A stretch of DNA of 64,000 nt from Opitutia bacterium UBA7876 (GCA_002500665.1 DLRY01000046.1:3046-67045); one strand, 5' to 3'. Shown: positions 17,950 to 27,498, numbered from the stretch's first letter. Notes: generated by a model not told the origin, from the letters alone. A program made the numbers and translations.

Positions 17950-19503
17950 ATGGATTTTCACGAAAACTTCACCACCTTGGACTGGTGTGTGGTGGCAGGC
18001 TATTTACTCCTGACGACATGGGTGGGGCACTTGCTCAAGGGCAGACAGTCCTCCATCAAGGACTTCTTCCTTGGCGGAAGGTCCCTACCCTGGTTGGCCG
18101 TCTCCGGCTCCATCATCGCAACGGAAATCAGTGGGGTTACCTTTATTGGGGTTCCTGGTATGGTCTATGCGGCAGGTGGCGATTTTACTTATCTGCAATG
18201 GGGGATCGGTTCCATCATCGCCCGAATCCTTGTAGGTATATTCTTCGTGAAAGTGTTCTACGAGAGGGAGATTTACAGCCCCTACGACTATATGGGAAAC
18301 CGTCTGGGCCTAGCATCCAAGAGGCTGGCCACGATCATTTTCCAGATCGGTGGAATACTTGGGCAAAGCGTGCGGGTATTGGTCGCAGCACTCGCCCTGA
18401 AGGTAGTTACTCCGCTAGAGTTCGATCACTGTATCTGGATCATAGGGATTTTCGCCGTTGGATGGACTCTAATGGGCGGCATGCGTACCGTGATCTGGAC
18501 GGATGTCATGCAGTTCTTCCTCTTCGTCGGGGCCGGACTCTTCTCCCTGTTCTGGATGCTCTCTACCATCGACGGAGGGTGGAGCGGAATGGTGGAAATC
18601 GCCAACCAAGCCGACAAGTTCACCCTATTCAACCTCACCACCGATCCGGCAGTTGGCTTCACCCTCTGGGTGGCCATTCTAGCCGTCCCATTCCAGAACT
18701 TAAGCGCCTTCGGAGTAGATCAGCTCAATGCCCAGAGAATGTTCTGTTGCAAAAACTCCCGGGACGCGACCAAGGCCATGATTACAAGTTCGGCCGCACT
18801 TCTCCTTACAACCCTAATGCTTTTCGTCGGAGTCGCTCTTTTCGCCTATTACGAGCCCATGCGCAACTCCGGTCTGGAACCCGAGATCTTCGGTCAGGAC
18901 TCCAACTATATCTACCCCGCATGGATCGTAACGGAACTTCCCGCGGGCCTAAGAGGTCTTATTCTGGCAGGCATTTTCGCGGCCGCCATCTCCAGCCTCG
19001 ACTCAATCCTGGCCGCCCTCTCGCAAACGACCCTTTCCCTTTTCCATGACAATAAAACCGGATTGAGCGACGGAACAAGCCTCATGCAGTCACGGTTCCT
19101 CGTCCTTTTCTGGGGGATCGCCCTTTCCGCCTTCGCGGTTCAACTGGATTCCCTTCGGGACAAGGTCAATGTCGTCGTCCTCGCATTCGGTATGATTTCC
19201 TACACAACCGGACCCATGCTCGGGATGTTCCTGGCCGCCCTTTTCACCCCACGGGCCCGCACCTTAGGTCTAGCGTTGGGCTTCGCCCTTTCCTTTGCCT
19301 TGGTAGCCTACGTCCGCCCCGACTTCTACCAGATCCTGATTAATTTCAAATTCCTGTCGGCCGAGCAGGCCGCCTCCTGGAAGGGGCTCTCTCAAGAAAA
19401 TGGAGAGCTCAAGCCTACCCTAAACTCGGCCTGGGCCTGGCCCGTTACCGTTTTCCTAACCTGGGGATGCGGCCTCCTTTTCCAACGGAAGGGCAAAGGG
19501 TGA
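17950..19503 (+). CDS. Sodium:solute symporter (SSS family)
   Basis: A 517-residue inner-membrane transporter with about 13 helices. Family marks are FFLGGRSLPWLAVSGSIIATE and the GVPGMVYAAGGDF stretch near the N-terminus, and RGLILAGIFAAAISSLDSIL (about residues 335-354), which carries the Na2-site serines. The start at 17950 was chosen because it leaves a short N-terminus before helix 1; the frame is open upstream to 17869. It overlaps the GH20-like gene by GTGA, so the likely substrate is an amino sugar or oligosaccharide released by that enzyme (inference). Confidence 0.87.
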   Translation: MDFHENFTTLDWCVVAGYLLLTTWVGHLLKGRQSSIKDFFLGGRSLPWLAVSGSIIATEISGVTFIGVPGMVYAAGGDFTYLQWGIGSIIARILVGIFFVKVFYEREIYSPYDYMGNRLGLASKRLATIIFQIGGILGQSVRVLVAALALKVVTPLEFDHCIWIIGIFAVGWTLMGGMRTVIWTDVMQFFLFVGAGLFSLFWMLSTIDGGWSGMVEIANQADKFTLFNLTTDPAVGFTLWVAILAVPFQNLSAFGVDQLNAQRMFCCKNSRDATKAMITSSAALLLTTLMLFVGVALFAYYEPMRNSGLEPEIFGQDSNYIYPAWIVTELPAGLRGLILAGIFAAAISSLDSILAALSQTTLSLFHDNKTGLSDGTSLMQSRFLVLFWGIALSAFAVQLDSLRDKVNVVVLAFGMISYTTGPMLGMFLAALFTPRARTLGLALGFALSFALVAYVRPDFYQILINFKFLSAEQAASWKGLSQENGELKPTLNSAWAWPVTVFLTWGCGLLFQRKGKG

Positions 19504-21302
19504 CGAGATTTCAAACCCAGTCGATTTTCCCACAACCTCAAGATGTCTCCCCACTCCCCGGCTCCATCGATCTGCAAACACTTGGGAAGCTCAGGACGGA
19601 CGACGCGAAGTTTCGCCGGATCGCCTCCCTCTTCTACAAACGCCTAGGGATGGATGGTGGGAATACCGACGAAGCCCCGACGCTTCTCCTGGAAAGGGCG
19701 CAAACTTCGCACCGCGAGGAATACGTCCTCGAGACGTCTCCCTTGAAAATCGTTCTCTCGGCATCGAGCGACGAGGGCTTGTTCCGCGGGCTTACCTCCC
19801 TATGCCAGCTAAGGGAGGGGAGCGGCCCCGGAAAAACGGAATGCCTGCGCATCGAGGACCGGCCCGTCATTGACGGAAGGGGGTTCATGCTCGACGTCAG
19901 CCGTTGCAAGGTCCCCACCATGGAAACGTTTACGGAGTTAATCGATCTTCTTGCGGATCTGCGCTACAACGAACTGCAACTCTACGTCGAGCACACCTTC
20001 TCCTTCCGTGACCACGAGATCGTCTGGAAGAACGCTTCCCCTCTTACGGGAGAGAATATTCGCGAAATCGACCAGTACTGCAGGGAGCGTTTTATCGAGC
20101 TTGTACCCAACCTGAATTCCTTTGGTCATTTCGAGAGGTGGCTGAGGCATGAGCCCTACAAGGCAATGGCTGAGTGTCCCAACGGATTCCGGAGGGAAGA
20201 CCCCTATATGGTTCGAGATCACGGCACGACCCTCCGCCCCGATGCGGATAGCCTTGCCTTCGTCGATTCCCTCTTCACCGAATACCTGCCCAACTTCACC
20301 TCAGGCAAGTTCAACGTCGGGATGGATGAACCGTGGGAACTGGGACAGGGTTGGAGCAAGGAGGATGTTTCCCGCAAGGGAAAGGACAAGGTCTACCTCG
20401 AGCACCTGGAAGGAATCCGCAAACTGGTGGAGAAACATGGGAAAAAGATGCAGTTCTGGGCCGACGTCCTGCTCGAGAAACCAGAGAATGCCTCGCTTCT
20501 TTCGCCCACCGCAGAGCCCATCATCTGGGGTTATGAGGCGGATCATCCCTTCGACGTCCAGTCGGAGGTCGTTGCATCCTGCGGGTTGAGCTTTCGCCTC
20601 GCTCCCGGAACCGGGACATGGCGCAGCTTCACGAGCCGTTGGCCCGATGCCCGGGCAAACCTGGAAAGCGCCTCCGAGAACGCCCTTAAGCATGGAGCAG
20701 AAGGAATTCTTCTCACGACTTGGGGAGACTGCGGAAACCATCAACCCTGGTGTACGCTTTACCCCTCCCTTCTATACTCAGCCCAACTTGCATGGAACGG
20801 AACCCGACTGGACGACCCTCCCCTGGCGGATGCCGTAAACTGTATGGTCTTCCGATCTTCCCACATGAACCTCGGGGCTGCCATCATGGAGGCAGGCAGA
20901 CTGGACCGGCAGATCGGTTCGCGGCTACCCAACCGCAGCCTGGCATGGAACCTCCTCTTTGAGGAGCGCAGGGACGAGGTGCGGCGACACCTTGAGAAGA
21001 ACCAAACCGCCCGACGCATGAGAGATGGAATCGATTTTCTATCAAGGATCGTGGAAGAACTTTCGGGAAGGAACTCCAACCGCAAGGAAAGTTTGGCCGC
21101 CGAGGAATTGCTTCTGGGAATCGAATTGAGCTCCATCGCATTAAACAAGGGGCTGGCTCTACTTTCGGGCAATCCGCAACAAGATCCCCATGACACTCCT
21201 CAGATCCTCCGCAAGTACGAGAAAGCTTGGCTTGCCCGGGCCCGCCCCGGGGGACTGGAGGAGAGCCTCAGCCTGCTTGAGGGAGGCCTTTCTCAGTCCT
21301 GA
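19500..21302 (+). CDS. GH20-like beta-N-acetylhexosaminidase
   Basis: A 600-residue glycoside hydrolase. A GH20b-like N-terminal domain (about 1-115) precedes a TIM barrel that opens at RGFMLDVSRCKVPTMETF. The acid/base-type acidic pair appears as GMDEPWELG (about residue 274), and WGYE and TTWGDCG mark later strands. No signal peptide is present, so it probably works in the cytoplasm on imported sugar, as the coupled symporter suggests. The GTG at 19500 overlaps the symporter stop and is preferred to the ATG at 19467. The last 35 bp overlap the convergent hemW gene. Substrate specificity within GH20 is not settled. Confidence 0.8.
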   Translation: MTRFQTQSIFPQPQDVSPLPGSIDLQTLGKLRTDDAKFRRIASLFYKRLGMDGGNTDEAPTLLLERAQTSHREEYVLETSPLKIVLSASSDEGLFRGLTSLCQLREGSGPGKTECLRIEDRPVIDGRGFMLDVSRCKVPTMETFTELIDLLADLRYNELQLYVEHTFSFRDHEIVWKNASPLTGENIREIDQYCRERFIELVPNLNSFGHFERWLRHEPYKAMAECPNGFRREDPYMVRDHGTTLRPDADSLAFVDSLFTEYLPNFTSGKFNVGMDEPWELGQGWSKEDVSRKGKDKVYLEHLEGIRKLVEKHGKKMQFWADVLLEKPENASLLSPTAEPIIWGYEADHPFDVQSEVVASCGLSFRLAPGTGTWRSFTSRWPDARANLESASENALKHGAEGILLTTWGDCGNHQPWCTLYPSLLYSAQLAWNGTRLDDPPLADAVNCMVFRSSHMNLGAAIMEAGRLDRQIGSRLPNRSLAWNLLFEERRDEVRRHLEKNQTARRMRDGIDFLSRIVEELSGRNSNRKESLAAEELLLGIELSSIALNKGLALLSGNPQQDPHDTPQILRKYEKAWLARARPGGLEESLSLLEGGLSQS

Positions 21303-22470
21303 CTGGCTGTAACTCGGGCATTTCAACCGCGACCGCATCGCATCGCATCCTGCCTTCCGTGGTAAGCCTTGAGGCGCCGGCTTCGCTCTTCAGCATGCCT
21401 GCGTCCTCAAGCTCTGCAAAGAATCTCCTGATTTCGCTCAACTCGCCCTCACCAACCCCGAACCGCCGAGCCAGGTCAACCAAACTTATCCCCTCGTTCA
21501 TCCTGAGGCCGAAAATAATGGCATCCATGGCAAGATCTCGAAACCCGATTGGGGTCCATTCGTCATAGGCAGGCTGCGCTCCCGGCCTCATGCCCTTTTC
21601 CCAGAGGTCCAGGCTGGCGGAGTTCTTTCTCCGAAACCCGCCATACTGGGAGGATGCACTCGGCCCGTAGCCAATCCACTCGTTCATCCCCCACGTGTTG
21701 AGGTTGTGTAGACAAGGCATCCCCGGCTTGGAAAAGTTCGAGACCTCATACTGAGGATATCCCCGGGCCGGAAGGAGAGCCCATGCCTTCTCGTAAAAGG
21801 CGGCTTCCCTTTCGGGTTCCAAACGAACCTTTCCCTCGGCAAGCCTAAGGTACATGGCGGTATCCTCCTCAAAAGTAAGGCAATAAGTGGAAAGATGCTC
21901 TGGATCGAGCTCGACGGCCTTATGCAAATCCTCCTCCCACATGGCAAGGGTTTGCCCTGGGGCCCCAAAGATCAAATCCAAGTTTACCCTGAAGGCGGCG
22001 CTCTCACGAAGGAGTGAATAAGCCTCGTAGGTTTTCTCCACCTTATGGCCCCTGCCCAGAGCTTCCATCATTCCCGGATCAAAAGTCTGGGCGCCAATCG
22101 AAGCCCGATTAACGCCGTTCTCGGCAAGGATTCTCAGCTTTTCGGCAGTGACTTCGGTTGGAGCGAGCTCGATCGTCCACTCACAGCCTTTCTCCAGTCC
22201 GGCACTGCGAATAAGACCACACAGGCGTTCAAGTTGATCGGCCGAGAGAATACCCGGGGTTCCTCCGCCAACGAAGACGGTAGAAAACGGTCTATCACCC
22301 GGGAAGCGCAGGATTTCACTCTCGAGCCCTCTAAAAAAACTCTCGATTCCCTTTTTGCTTGGTCTCTCCTGGTAAAATGCGCAAAAGTCACAAGTGGTGG
22401 AACAAAAGGGCACATGCGCATACAATCCCAAGGCGGGAACGTTTGATCCTTGCTTTTCTTGAACGAACAT
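21268..22470 (-). CDS. hemW: HemW-like radical SAM protein
   Basis: A 400-residue radical SAM enzyme of the oxygen-independent coproporphyrinogen oxidase-like group. The CX3CX2C cluster motif is HVPFCSTTCDFCAFY (about residues 19-33), followed by FVGGGTPGILS (SAM-binding GGTP) and IGAQTFD. The HemN C-terminal domain follows, with YEVSNFSKPG, HNLNTWGMNEWIGYGPSA and a winged-helix end. HemW proteins act as heme chaperones rather than oxidases; the HNxxYW-like signature supports HemW. It is divergent from a lipoprotein gene, with only 33 bp between starts. Confidence 0.87.
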   Translation of the reverse strand: MFVQEKQGSNVPALGLYAHVPFCSTTCDFCAFYQERPSKKGIESFFRGLESEILRFPGDRPFSTVFVGGGTPGILSADQLERLCGLIRSAGLEKGCEWTIELAPTEVTAEKLRILAENGVNRASIGAQTFDPGMMEALGRGHKVEKTYEAYSLLRESAAFRVNLDLIFGAPGQTLAMWEEDLHKAVELDPEHLSTYCLTFEEDTAMYLRLAEGKVRLEPEREAAFYEKAWALLPARGYPQYEVSNFSKPGMPCLHNLNTWGMNEWIGYGPSASSQYGGFRRKNSASLDLWEKGMRPGAQPAYDEWTPIGFRDLAMDAIIFGLRMNEGISLVDLARRFGVGEGELSEIRRFFAELEDAGMLKSEAGASRLTTEGRMRCDAVAVEMPELQPVRTEKGLPQAG

Positions 22471-22503
22471 TGTCTACCAGATGACAGAACTATAGGAAAA
22501 CTT

Positions 22504-23415
22504 ATGATGAACTCACTCTCGACACTATCCAAATCAATTATCTTATCAGCGTCTCTTTGCCTCTTCACGAGCTGCAAGCAACCAAGCTTCATTAACCTGA
22601 CCTCGACCAACCTGAGTCAAAACCCTTCCGGCATCTACACTCTCCAGACCGAGCTGGATATACAGGACCGCCACATTTCCGAGGATTCAATCGAGGTTTT
22701 TGCCGTCGTAGGAGGAGATACCATCCCGATGACAAAGGATCCCGTGAACCCTTTCTTGTGGAGTTGTGACTACAAGCTGCCCCAAGGCTTTGACGAAGCC
22801 ACCTACTACTTCGCCGCTAAATACTCCGTCAACCGGGGAGGGAACAATTTTTCCCCTAGGGAAGTAAAGAGCAACCTTCAGGTCTTCAGACTGGAAAACA
22901 GGTACGTCGGAAACCTGGCCTCCTACAGAGGACCCGTCGGAGTGGAGATAGCCGTCCAGGGAAGAGGGCTGACCAAGTACGACTCCATCACCATGGGCGG
23001 AGCCAAGACCACGACCCGCTATCTCTCCGAAAACGAACTCCGCTTTACCATCCCGGCTCTACCTGCGGGCGTAGATTACCCGGTCCAGTTGATCGGCGGT
23101 CCCCACGGAGCCCTCGACATCGGCAACTTCAGGATCGACGAAAGCGTCCTCGGGGTCGTTCCTTCCTCCCTTGAGATCAAGTCCGGAGACTCGGCCACCC
23201 TGCTTTTCAAGATCGATTTTGAGGCCCCCGCAAGCGGTCTCACCATCGACGTCAAGACCGACATATCCAAGTCCGTAATCATGCCCGTGGCTATTATAAG
23301 CAGTGGCAACAAGACGGTCAACATACCCATCCGCGGGGGTGAGCCTGGAGAAGGAAAACTGGTCGTGACCGCCCCCGGATACCAATCCGTGGAAGTACCG
23401 ATTAGGGTATACTGA
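22504..23415 (+). CDS. Lipoprotein with an IPT/TIG-like domain
   Basis: A 303-residue protein. The signal peptide SIILSASLCLFTSC ends in a lipobox with the acylated Cys at about residue 24. The middle part (about residues 140-220) reads like an immunoglobulin-type IPT/TIG fold: GPVGVEIAVQGRGLTKYDSI, then MGG and FTIPALPAGVDYPVQLIGG. The C-terminal 90 residues look like another beta-sandwich. ATG codons at 22504 and 22507 are both possible starts. Function unknown; probably outer-membrane or periplasm anchored. A glycosyltransferase follows after 10 bp. Confidence 0.7.
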   Translation: MMNSLSTLSKSIILSASLCLFTSCKQPSFINLTSTNLSQNPSGIYTLQTELDIQDRHISEDSIEVFAVVGGDTIPMTKDPVNPFLWSCDYKLPQGFDEATYYFAAKYSVNRGGNNFSPREVKSNLQVFRLENRYVGNLASYRGPVGVEIAVQGRGLTKYDSITMGGAKTTTRYLSENELRFTIPALPAGVDYPVQLIGGPHGALDIGNFRIDESVLGVVPSSLEIKSGDSATLLFKIDFEAPASGLTIDVKTDISKSVIMPVAIISSGNKTVNIPIRGGEPGEGKLVVTAPGYQSVEVPIRVY

Positions 23416-23425
23416 TCCTTCGAGC

Positions 23426-24304
23426 ATGGGTAATCCGCCTTCCACGGAATACCCCAGAGTTTCCGTAGTCCTCACTACCTTCGACCGCAAGGATTTGCTG
23501 TCTCGCGCCTTGCGTTCCGTGATACGTCAGTCCCACCCAGTCGATGAAATTATCGTGGTCGACGACGGTTCCAGAGACGGCACCATCGAGGAACTCGCTC
23601 CGGTCTTTCCATACGTCTCCTGGCTACGGCAGGAAAACAAGGGAGTCTCCAGTGCAAGGAACCTTGGGATCCGCAGAGCTGGGGGCGACTGGATCGCCCT
23701 TCTCGACTCGGACGACGAATGGGACGAGTCCAAACTCAAACTCCAACTAGAGACAATCCTTCAAAAGCCCGAGGCTCTTGCCTCTCACACGGGGGAGAGA
23801 TGGATTCGTTCCGGAAACGAGGTAATGCCACCCACCTACCTCGACAAGTCCCCCCTCGGGCTTTTTGATCGGAGCCTCCTTCATTGCTTGATCTGCCCAT
23901 CCTCGGTTTTGCTGAGCCGCGAAATCTTTCCCGCCATTGGGTATTTTGACGAATCCCTTCCAGTCTGCGAAGACTATGACTTCTGGCTCCGTCTGCTTTT
24001 GTTTACGGAACCGATCCTTGTTTCCGAAAAGCTCGTGCTCAAGCACGGTGGTCACCAAGATCAACTATCGACCGCGATCTGGGGAATGGACCGATTCCGC
24101 ATCCAGGCGATGGAAAAGCTCCTCGAGAACCCCATGCTCCCCCCGGGAAAAGCACGGGAGGTACGGGCTGTTATCGTTCAAAAATGCTCAATACTCTCGA
24201 AGGGCTTCTCCAAGAGAGGGAAACTGGATGATTCCCGACGCTATGACCGCAAGAAGGAACAACACGAGTCCCCTCTCGGAGAAACCTCTGCTTTCGCCCC
24301 ATGA
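23426..24304 (+). CDS. Glycosyltransferase family 2
   Basis: A 292-residue cytosolic GT-A enzyme. The N-terminal Rossmann-like start is PRVSVVLTTFDRKDLLSRAL (residues 10-29), then IIVVDDGSRDGT for nucleotide binding, NKGVSSARNLGI, and the metal-binding LLDSDDEWD (about residues 93-101). ED in VCEDYDFWLRL (about 180) is the likely catalytic base. The sugar donor and acceptor are unknown. There is no membrane segment. It overlaps the next gene by ATGA. Confidence 0.87.
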   Translation: MGNPPSTEYPRVSVVLTTFDRKDLLSRALRSVIRQSHPVDEIIVVDDGSRDGTIEELAPVFPYVSWLRQENKGVSSARNLGIRRAGGDWIALLDSDDEWDESKLKLQLETILQKPEALASHTGERWIRSGNEVMPPTYLDKSPLGLFDRSLLHCLICPSSVLLSREIFPAIGYFDESLPVCEDYDFWLRLLLFTEPILVSEKLVLKHGGHQDQLSTAIWGMDRFRIQAMEKLLENPMLPPGKAREVRAVIVQKCSILSKGFSKRGKLDDSRRYDRKKEQHESPLGETSAFAP

Positions 24305-25107
24305 ATCTGATTGTTGCCCTCAAGGCCGAAGCCAGCCCGCTCATCGAATCCCTTTCCCTAAGCAGGGAAGAGGGATCCGATTCGTTCCCCCTGTTTGTCG
24401 GGGATCATTGTAACCTGATTATTTCGGGAGTGGGTAAAAGCCGGGCATCCGCAGCGGTCCTCTATCTGCGGAAGCGATTCCCTCAGCCCAACCAAGCGTG
24501 GGTAAACCTGGGCTTCGCGGGACATGGCAAGCTGGAGGTGGGAAAGTCTTTTCTCGCAAACCGGGTGATGGACGGCGAGTCGGGGGAAGCCTTCTACCCT
24601 CCTCAATTGATCGTAAGTAAAATCGCCTCATCGAGCCTCCTCACCTCACTGAATCCCTTGGCCGATTACCCTGAGCCAATTGGCTACGACATGGAGGCAT
24701 CCGCGTTTTGCCTTTCCGCAAGGACCGCCACTACCCGGGAACTCATCCAGGTCGTCAAGGTCGTTTCCGACAACCCTGCCAACCCCGTGGAATCCTTCGA
24801 CAGATCGAGGGCTGCTGCACTCATGAAGAACGCCCTGCCCTCCATCCATCCCTTTCTCGAAAAGCTCGAGAAACTTGCCTCCAAGGTCACTCCTCCCACC
24901 GAGCTTCTCAACTTCATCGAGGAGGCTTTTGCCCTCAAGCCTTTCACACAGACCCAACGCCATCAGTTACGCAAACTCCTCAACCAGGCCAACGCCCTAG
25001 GAATGCCCGAGGAAGATGCTCGGGCAATCCTCGAGTCCTCAGGCACGACACGGGAGGCAATTCACGAACTGGATCTGGTCCTGGAGGAGCGGAGGCTCCT
25101 TTCATGA
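24301..25107 (+). CDS. Nucleoside phosphorylase / MTA-SAH nucleosidase-like protein
   Basis: A 268-residue protein whose first 200 residues fit the phosphorylase superfamily: LIVALKAEASPLI, ISGVGKSRASAAV and NLGFAGH, then the YDMEASAFC motif (about residues 137-145) that binds ribose hydroxyls in 5-methylthioadenosine/SAH nucleosidases. Asp in VKVVSDNP corresponds to the catalytic Asp region. The C-terminal 65 residues form a helical extension. It overlaps both neighbours by ATGA and is coupled to an SplB-like enzyme; removing 5-deoxyadenosine or related products of that enzyme is an attractive but unproven role. Confidence 0.72.
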   Translation: MNLIVALKAEASPLIESLSLSREEGSDSFPLFVGDHCNLIISGVGKSRASAAVLYLRKRFPQPNQAWVNLGFAGHGKLEVGKSFLANRVMDGESGEAFYPPQLIVSKIASSSLLTSLNPLADYPEPIGYDMEASAFCLSARTATTRELIQVVKVVSDNPANPVESFDRSRAAALMKNALPSIHPFLEKLEKLASKVTPPTELLNFIEEAFALKPFTQTQRHQLRKLLNQANALGMPEEDARAILESSGTTREAIHELDLVLEERRLLS

Positions 25108-26120
25108 TCGACCTAATCTATCACGAGGAGGGCGTCCTCGATCATCCCCGGGCACGGGAAGTGCTTGACCGCTATCCGAGCGCCACCCTCGTTCCCTGCT
25201 CCCACTACAAGGAGATCTTCAACCCCAACGGACAGAACTTTGCCCTGCAGAAGCAGAAGCCATCCCTAATTCTCGCCCGAAAGACGGGCTCGCTGGTTCA
25301 TCCCGTTCCTCCCACCTACGGAATAGGCGGAGAACGCAACTTCTATTTTTCCCACCTTCTCAATTGCCTTTATGATTGTCGCTACTGTTTCCTCCAGGGA
25401 ATGTTCCCGTCGGCCCATTACGTCCTGTTCGTGAACTACGAGGATTTTCAGGACGAGATCCTTCGGCTCACACAAGAGCCCCAAGAAGGTGAAAGCTGGT
25501 TTTTCTCCGGCTACGATTGCGACAGCCTGGCCATGGAAAAATCAACCGGTTTCGTCGGCTCCTTCCTTCCTTTCCTTTCGGAAACACCTAGGGCGCGACT
25601 TGAACTGAGAACCAAAAGTGCGGACACCGGTATACTAGAAAGCAAGGAAGCTCTTCCCAACGTCGTGACCGCCTTCAGCTTCACGCCGGAGGAAATCGGC
25701 AAACAACTAGAGAAGGGCGTCCCCTCCGTAGACTCCCGCCTGAGAGCCATCGGCAGGATTGCCGAGCGAGGGTGGCCCGTGGGGGTACGGATAGATCCTC
25801 TTCTCGACTGCATCGATTTCGAGAAACGATACCGCGACTTGTTCGATAAACTTTTCCCCAGCCTTCCTGATGAATCACTTCATTCCGTTTCGCTGGGCGT
25901 TTTCCGGGTACCTTCATCCTATTTCGGGAGAATGGAAAAGCTACACCCCCGGGAACCACTTTTCGCAGGCAAATTGGCCAAGCGGGGCGACTCCGTGGCA
26001 TATCGACGAGAAATCGAGCTGGAGCGAACCGCCTTTTGCCGGGAGGAGCTCCTGAAACGCATTCCCGCCTCAAAGCTCTTTCAATGCGAAACAAACCTTG
26101 ATGCTCAGCCCAGCCCATGA
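25104..26120 (+). CDS. splB: Spore photoproduct lyase-like radical SAM protein
   Basis: A 338-residue protein of the SplB family. The cluster motif CX3CX2C is NCLYDCRYCFLQGMF (about residues 89-103), with NFYFSHLLN before it and the FSGYDCDSLAME stretch after it. In spore formers SplB directly reverses the thymine dimer spore photoproduct; this organism is not expected to form spores, so the substrate may be another DNA lesion or nucleotide. The ATG at 25104 overlaps the nucleosidase stop. No cryptochrome/photolyase is in the window. Confidence 0.78.
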   Translation: MIDLIYHEEGVLDHPRAREVLDRYPSATLVPCSHYKEIFNPNGQNFALQKQKPSLILARKTGSLVHPVPPTYGIGGERNFYFSHLLNCLYDCRYCFLQGMFPSAHYVLFVNYEDFQDEILRLTQEPQEGESWFFSGYDCDSLAMEKSTGFVGSFLPFLSETPRARLELRTKSADTGILESKEALPNVVTAFSFTPEEIGKQLEKGVPSVDSRLRAIGRIAERGWPVGVRIDPLLDCIDFEKRYRDLFDKLFPSLPDESLHSVSLGVFRVPSSYFGRMEKLHPREPLFAGKLAKRGDSVAYRREIELERTAFCREELLKRIPASKLFQCETNLDAQPSP

Positions 26121-26188
26121 GAATGCGCAGGACAATCCCGTTGCCTTTTCAAGAAGCGAGCCTTAGGTTGTAGTTTGTGTTTGGGAAT

Positions 26189-26264
26189 GCCACCTTAGCT
26201 CAGTTGGTAGAGCACTCGCCTTGTAAGCGAACGGTCGTCAGTTCGAATCTGACAGGTGGCTCCA
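26189..26264 (+). tRNA. tRNA-Thr (anticodon TGT)
   Basis: A 76-nt cloverleaf including encoded CCA. The acceptor stem GCCACCT (26189-26195) pairs perfectly with AGGTGGC (26254-26260), discriminator T, then CCA. The D arm contains GCTCAGTTGGTAGAGC, the anticodon loop is CTTGTAA giving TGT, and the T arm contains GTTCGAATC. The anticodon stem has one mismatch at its outer pair. A pectate lyase reading frame begins at its 3' end. Confidence 0.95.
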
Positions 26265-27283
26265 TTTCACTCGCCCTTGCCTGTGCGGTCCTTGGCTATT
26301 GCTCCCTTCATGGAGATAAAAAGGACAAGCTGCGCCAAAGTGCGGAAAACATTCTCCTATACCAGCGATCATCCGGTGGCTGGCCCAAGAATTACGACCG
26401 TGATGAAAGCCTCACAAAAGAAAGGACTAAGGAGATTCGCAACAGGCGGAACGAAAACGACGCAACTATCGACAATGGGGCCACCCACACGGAAATTCGC
26501 TTGTTGGCCAAGGCGGCTCGCAAGCTAGAGGAAAACAAATTTCAGGAATCAGCTCTTCGGGGAATTCGCTATTTGCTTGAAGCTCAGTATGAGAATGGAG
26601 GATGGCCCCAGAGGTATCCCGACCCGAAAGGTTACCATCGACACGTAACCTTTAATGACGGAGCCATGATCGGAACCATGGAAGTCCTAGACTCCATTGC
26701 CAAAAACGAAACGGTCTTCTCCTTCGTTCCCGACTCGACACGCGAGAAATGCAGGGGAGCAGTGAATGAGGGAATCGAGTTCATTCTTCGTTCGCAGGTT
26801 AGAGTCAATGGGCGGCTTACCGTCTGGTGCGCACAGCACGACAGTGAAACCCTCCTCCCTGCAGGAGCGCGATCCTACGAACTCCCATCCCTCAGCGGAA
26901 GTGAATCCGTTGGAATCGTCCGGTTCCTCATGAAAATTGAAAACCCCGACAAGCGGACCCAGAGTTCCATTGAGGGTGCGGTCGCCTGGTTCGAAAAGGC
27001 GAAACTGACCGGACTCCGACAAGTACTTATTGATGAGCCCGGAACCCCCAAGGGAACGGACAAGAAGATTGTAAGCGACCCGAAGGCCCCTCCCCTTTGG
27101 AGTCGATTTTACGACCTTAGGAATGAAAGGCCATTCTATTGCAGCAGGGACGGAATCCCCCAAGACTCAATCGACAAGATATCCTACGAGCGCAGAAATG
27201 GCTATTCATGGCTGGGCGACTATGCCCGCAAACTCATCGGCATGGAGTATCCTGCCTGGAAAAGACGGATCACAACCGAATAA
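26264..27283 (+). pseudogene. Pectate lyase (PL10-like), apparently 5'-truncated at tRNA-Thr
   Basis: About 339 codons read as a PelA-type pectate lyase: LLYQRSSGGWPKNYDR near the start, then NDATIDNGATHTEIRLLA, QYENGGWPQRYPD, HVTFNDGAMIGTM, VWCAQHD and RFYDLRNERPFYCSRDG. These cover nearly the full catalytic domain. What is missing is a start. Between the tRNA and the domain there is no ATG, GTG or TTG in frame, only ATT; the nearest usual codons lie within or before the tRNA. The first residues (SLALACAVLGYCSL) look like the tail of a signal peptide. I infer loss of the 5' end at the tRNA junction; use of ATT would be the alternative. The catalytic domain itself has no stop or frameshift. 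Confidence 0.65.
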
Positions 27284-27288
27284 AAAGG

Positions 27289-27498
27289 ATGAACTGGGAG
27301 GCAATTTTCTGGTACCTCGTTCTGACCGACTCAGTCGCGGCCAACTTAGTGGCTTGGTTTTTCAGGGACTGGTACGAGAACAACCTGGGTAATATCCCAA
27401 GGCATTTCCCAGCCGCCAAAAGCTGGTGCCTGGTCTACTTGACGCTCGTCCTCTGGGTAGGCTGGGCGCTGTATCGGGGAGGCACGCTTCCCTGGTGA
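27289..27498 (+). CDS. Small two-helix membrane protein (69 aa)
   Basis: The frame starts at the ATG at 27289, 5 bp after the pectate lyase stop. The product has helix 1 at about residues 6-24 (WYLVLTDSVAANLVAWF) and helix 2 at about 46-62 (CLVYLTLVLWVGWALY), linked by a basic loop. The even spread of aromatic residues and the fit between two stops support it as real. I have seen similar small proteins in Verrucomicrobiota but know no function. It ends 12 bp before the convergent GYF/MORN gene. Confidence 0.6.
   Translation: MNWEAIFWYLVLTDSVAANLVAWFFRDWYENNLGNIPRHFPAAKSWCLVYLTLVLWVGWALYRGGTLPW

Noticed and set aside
26177..26263. GTG at 26177 as start of the pectate lyase
   Set aside because: The first 29 codons would be translated tRNA-Thr sequence, which is not credible.
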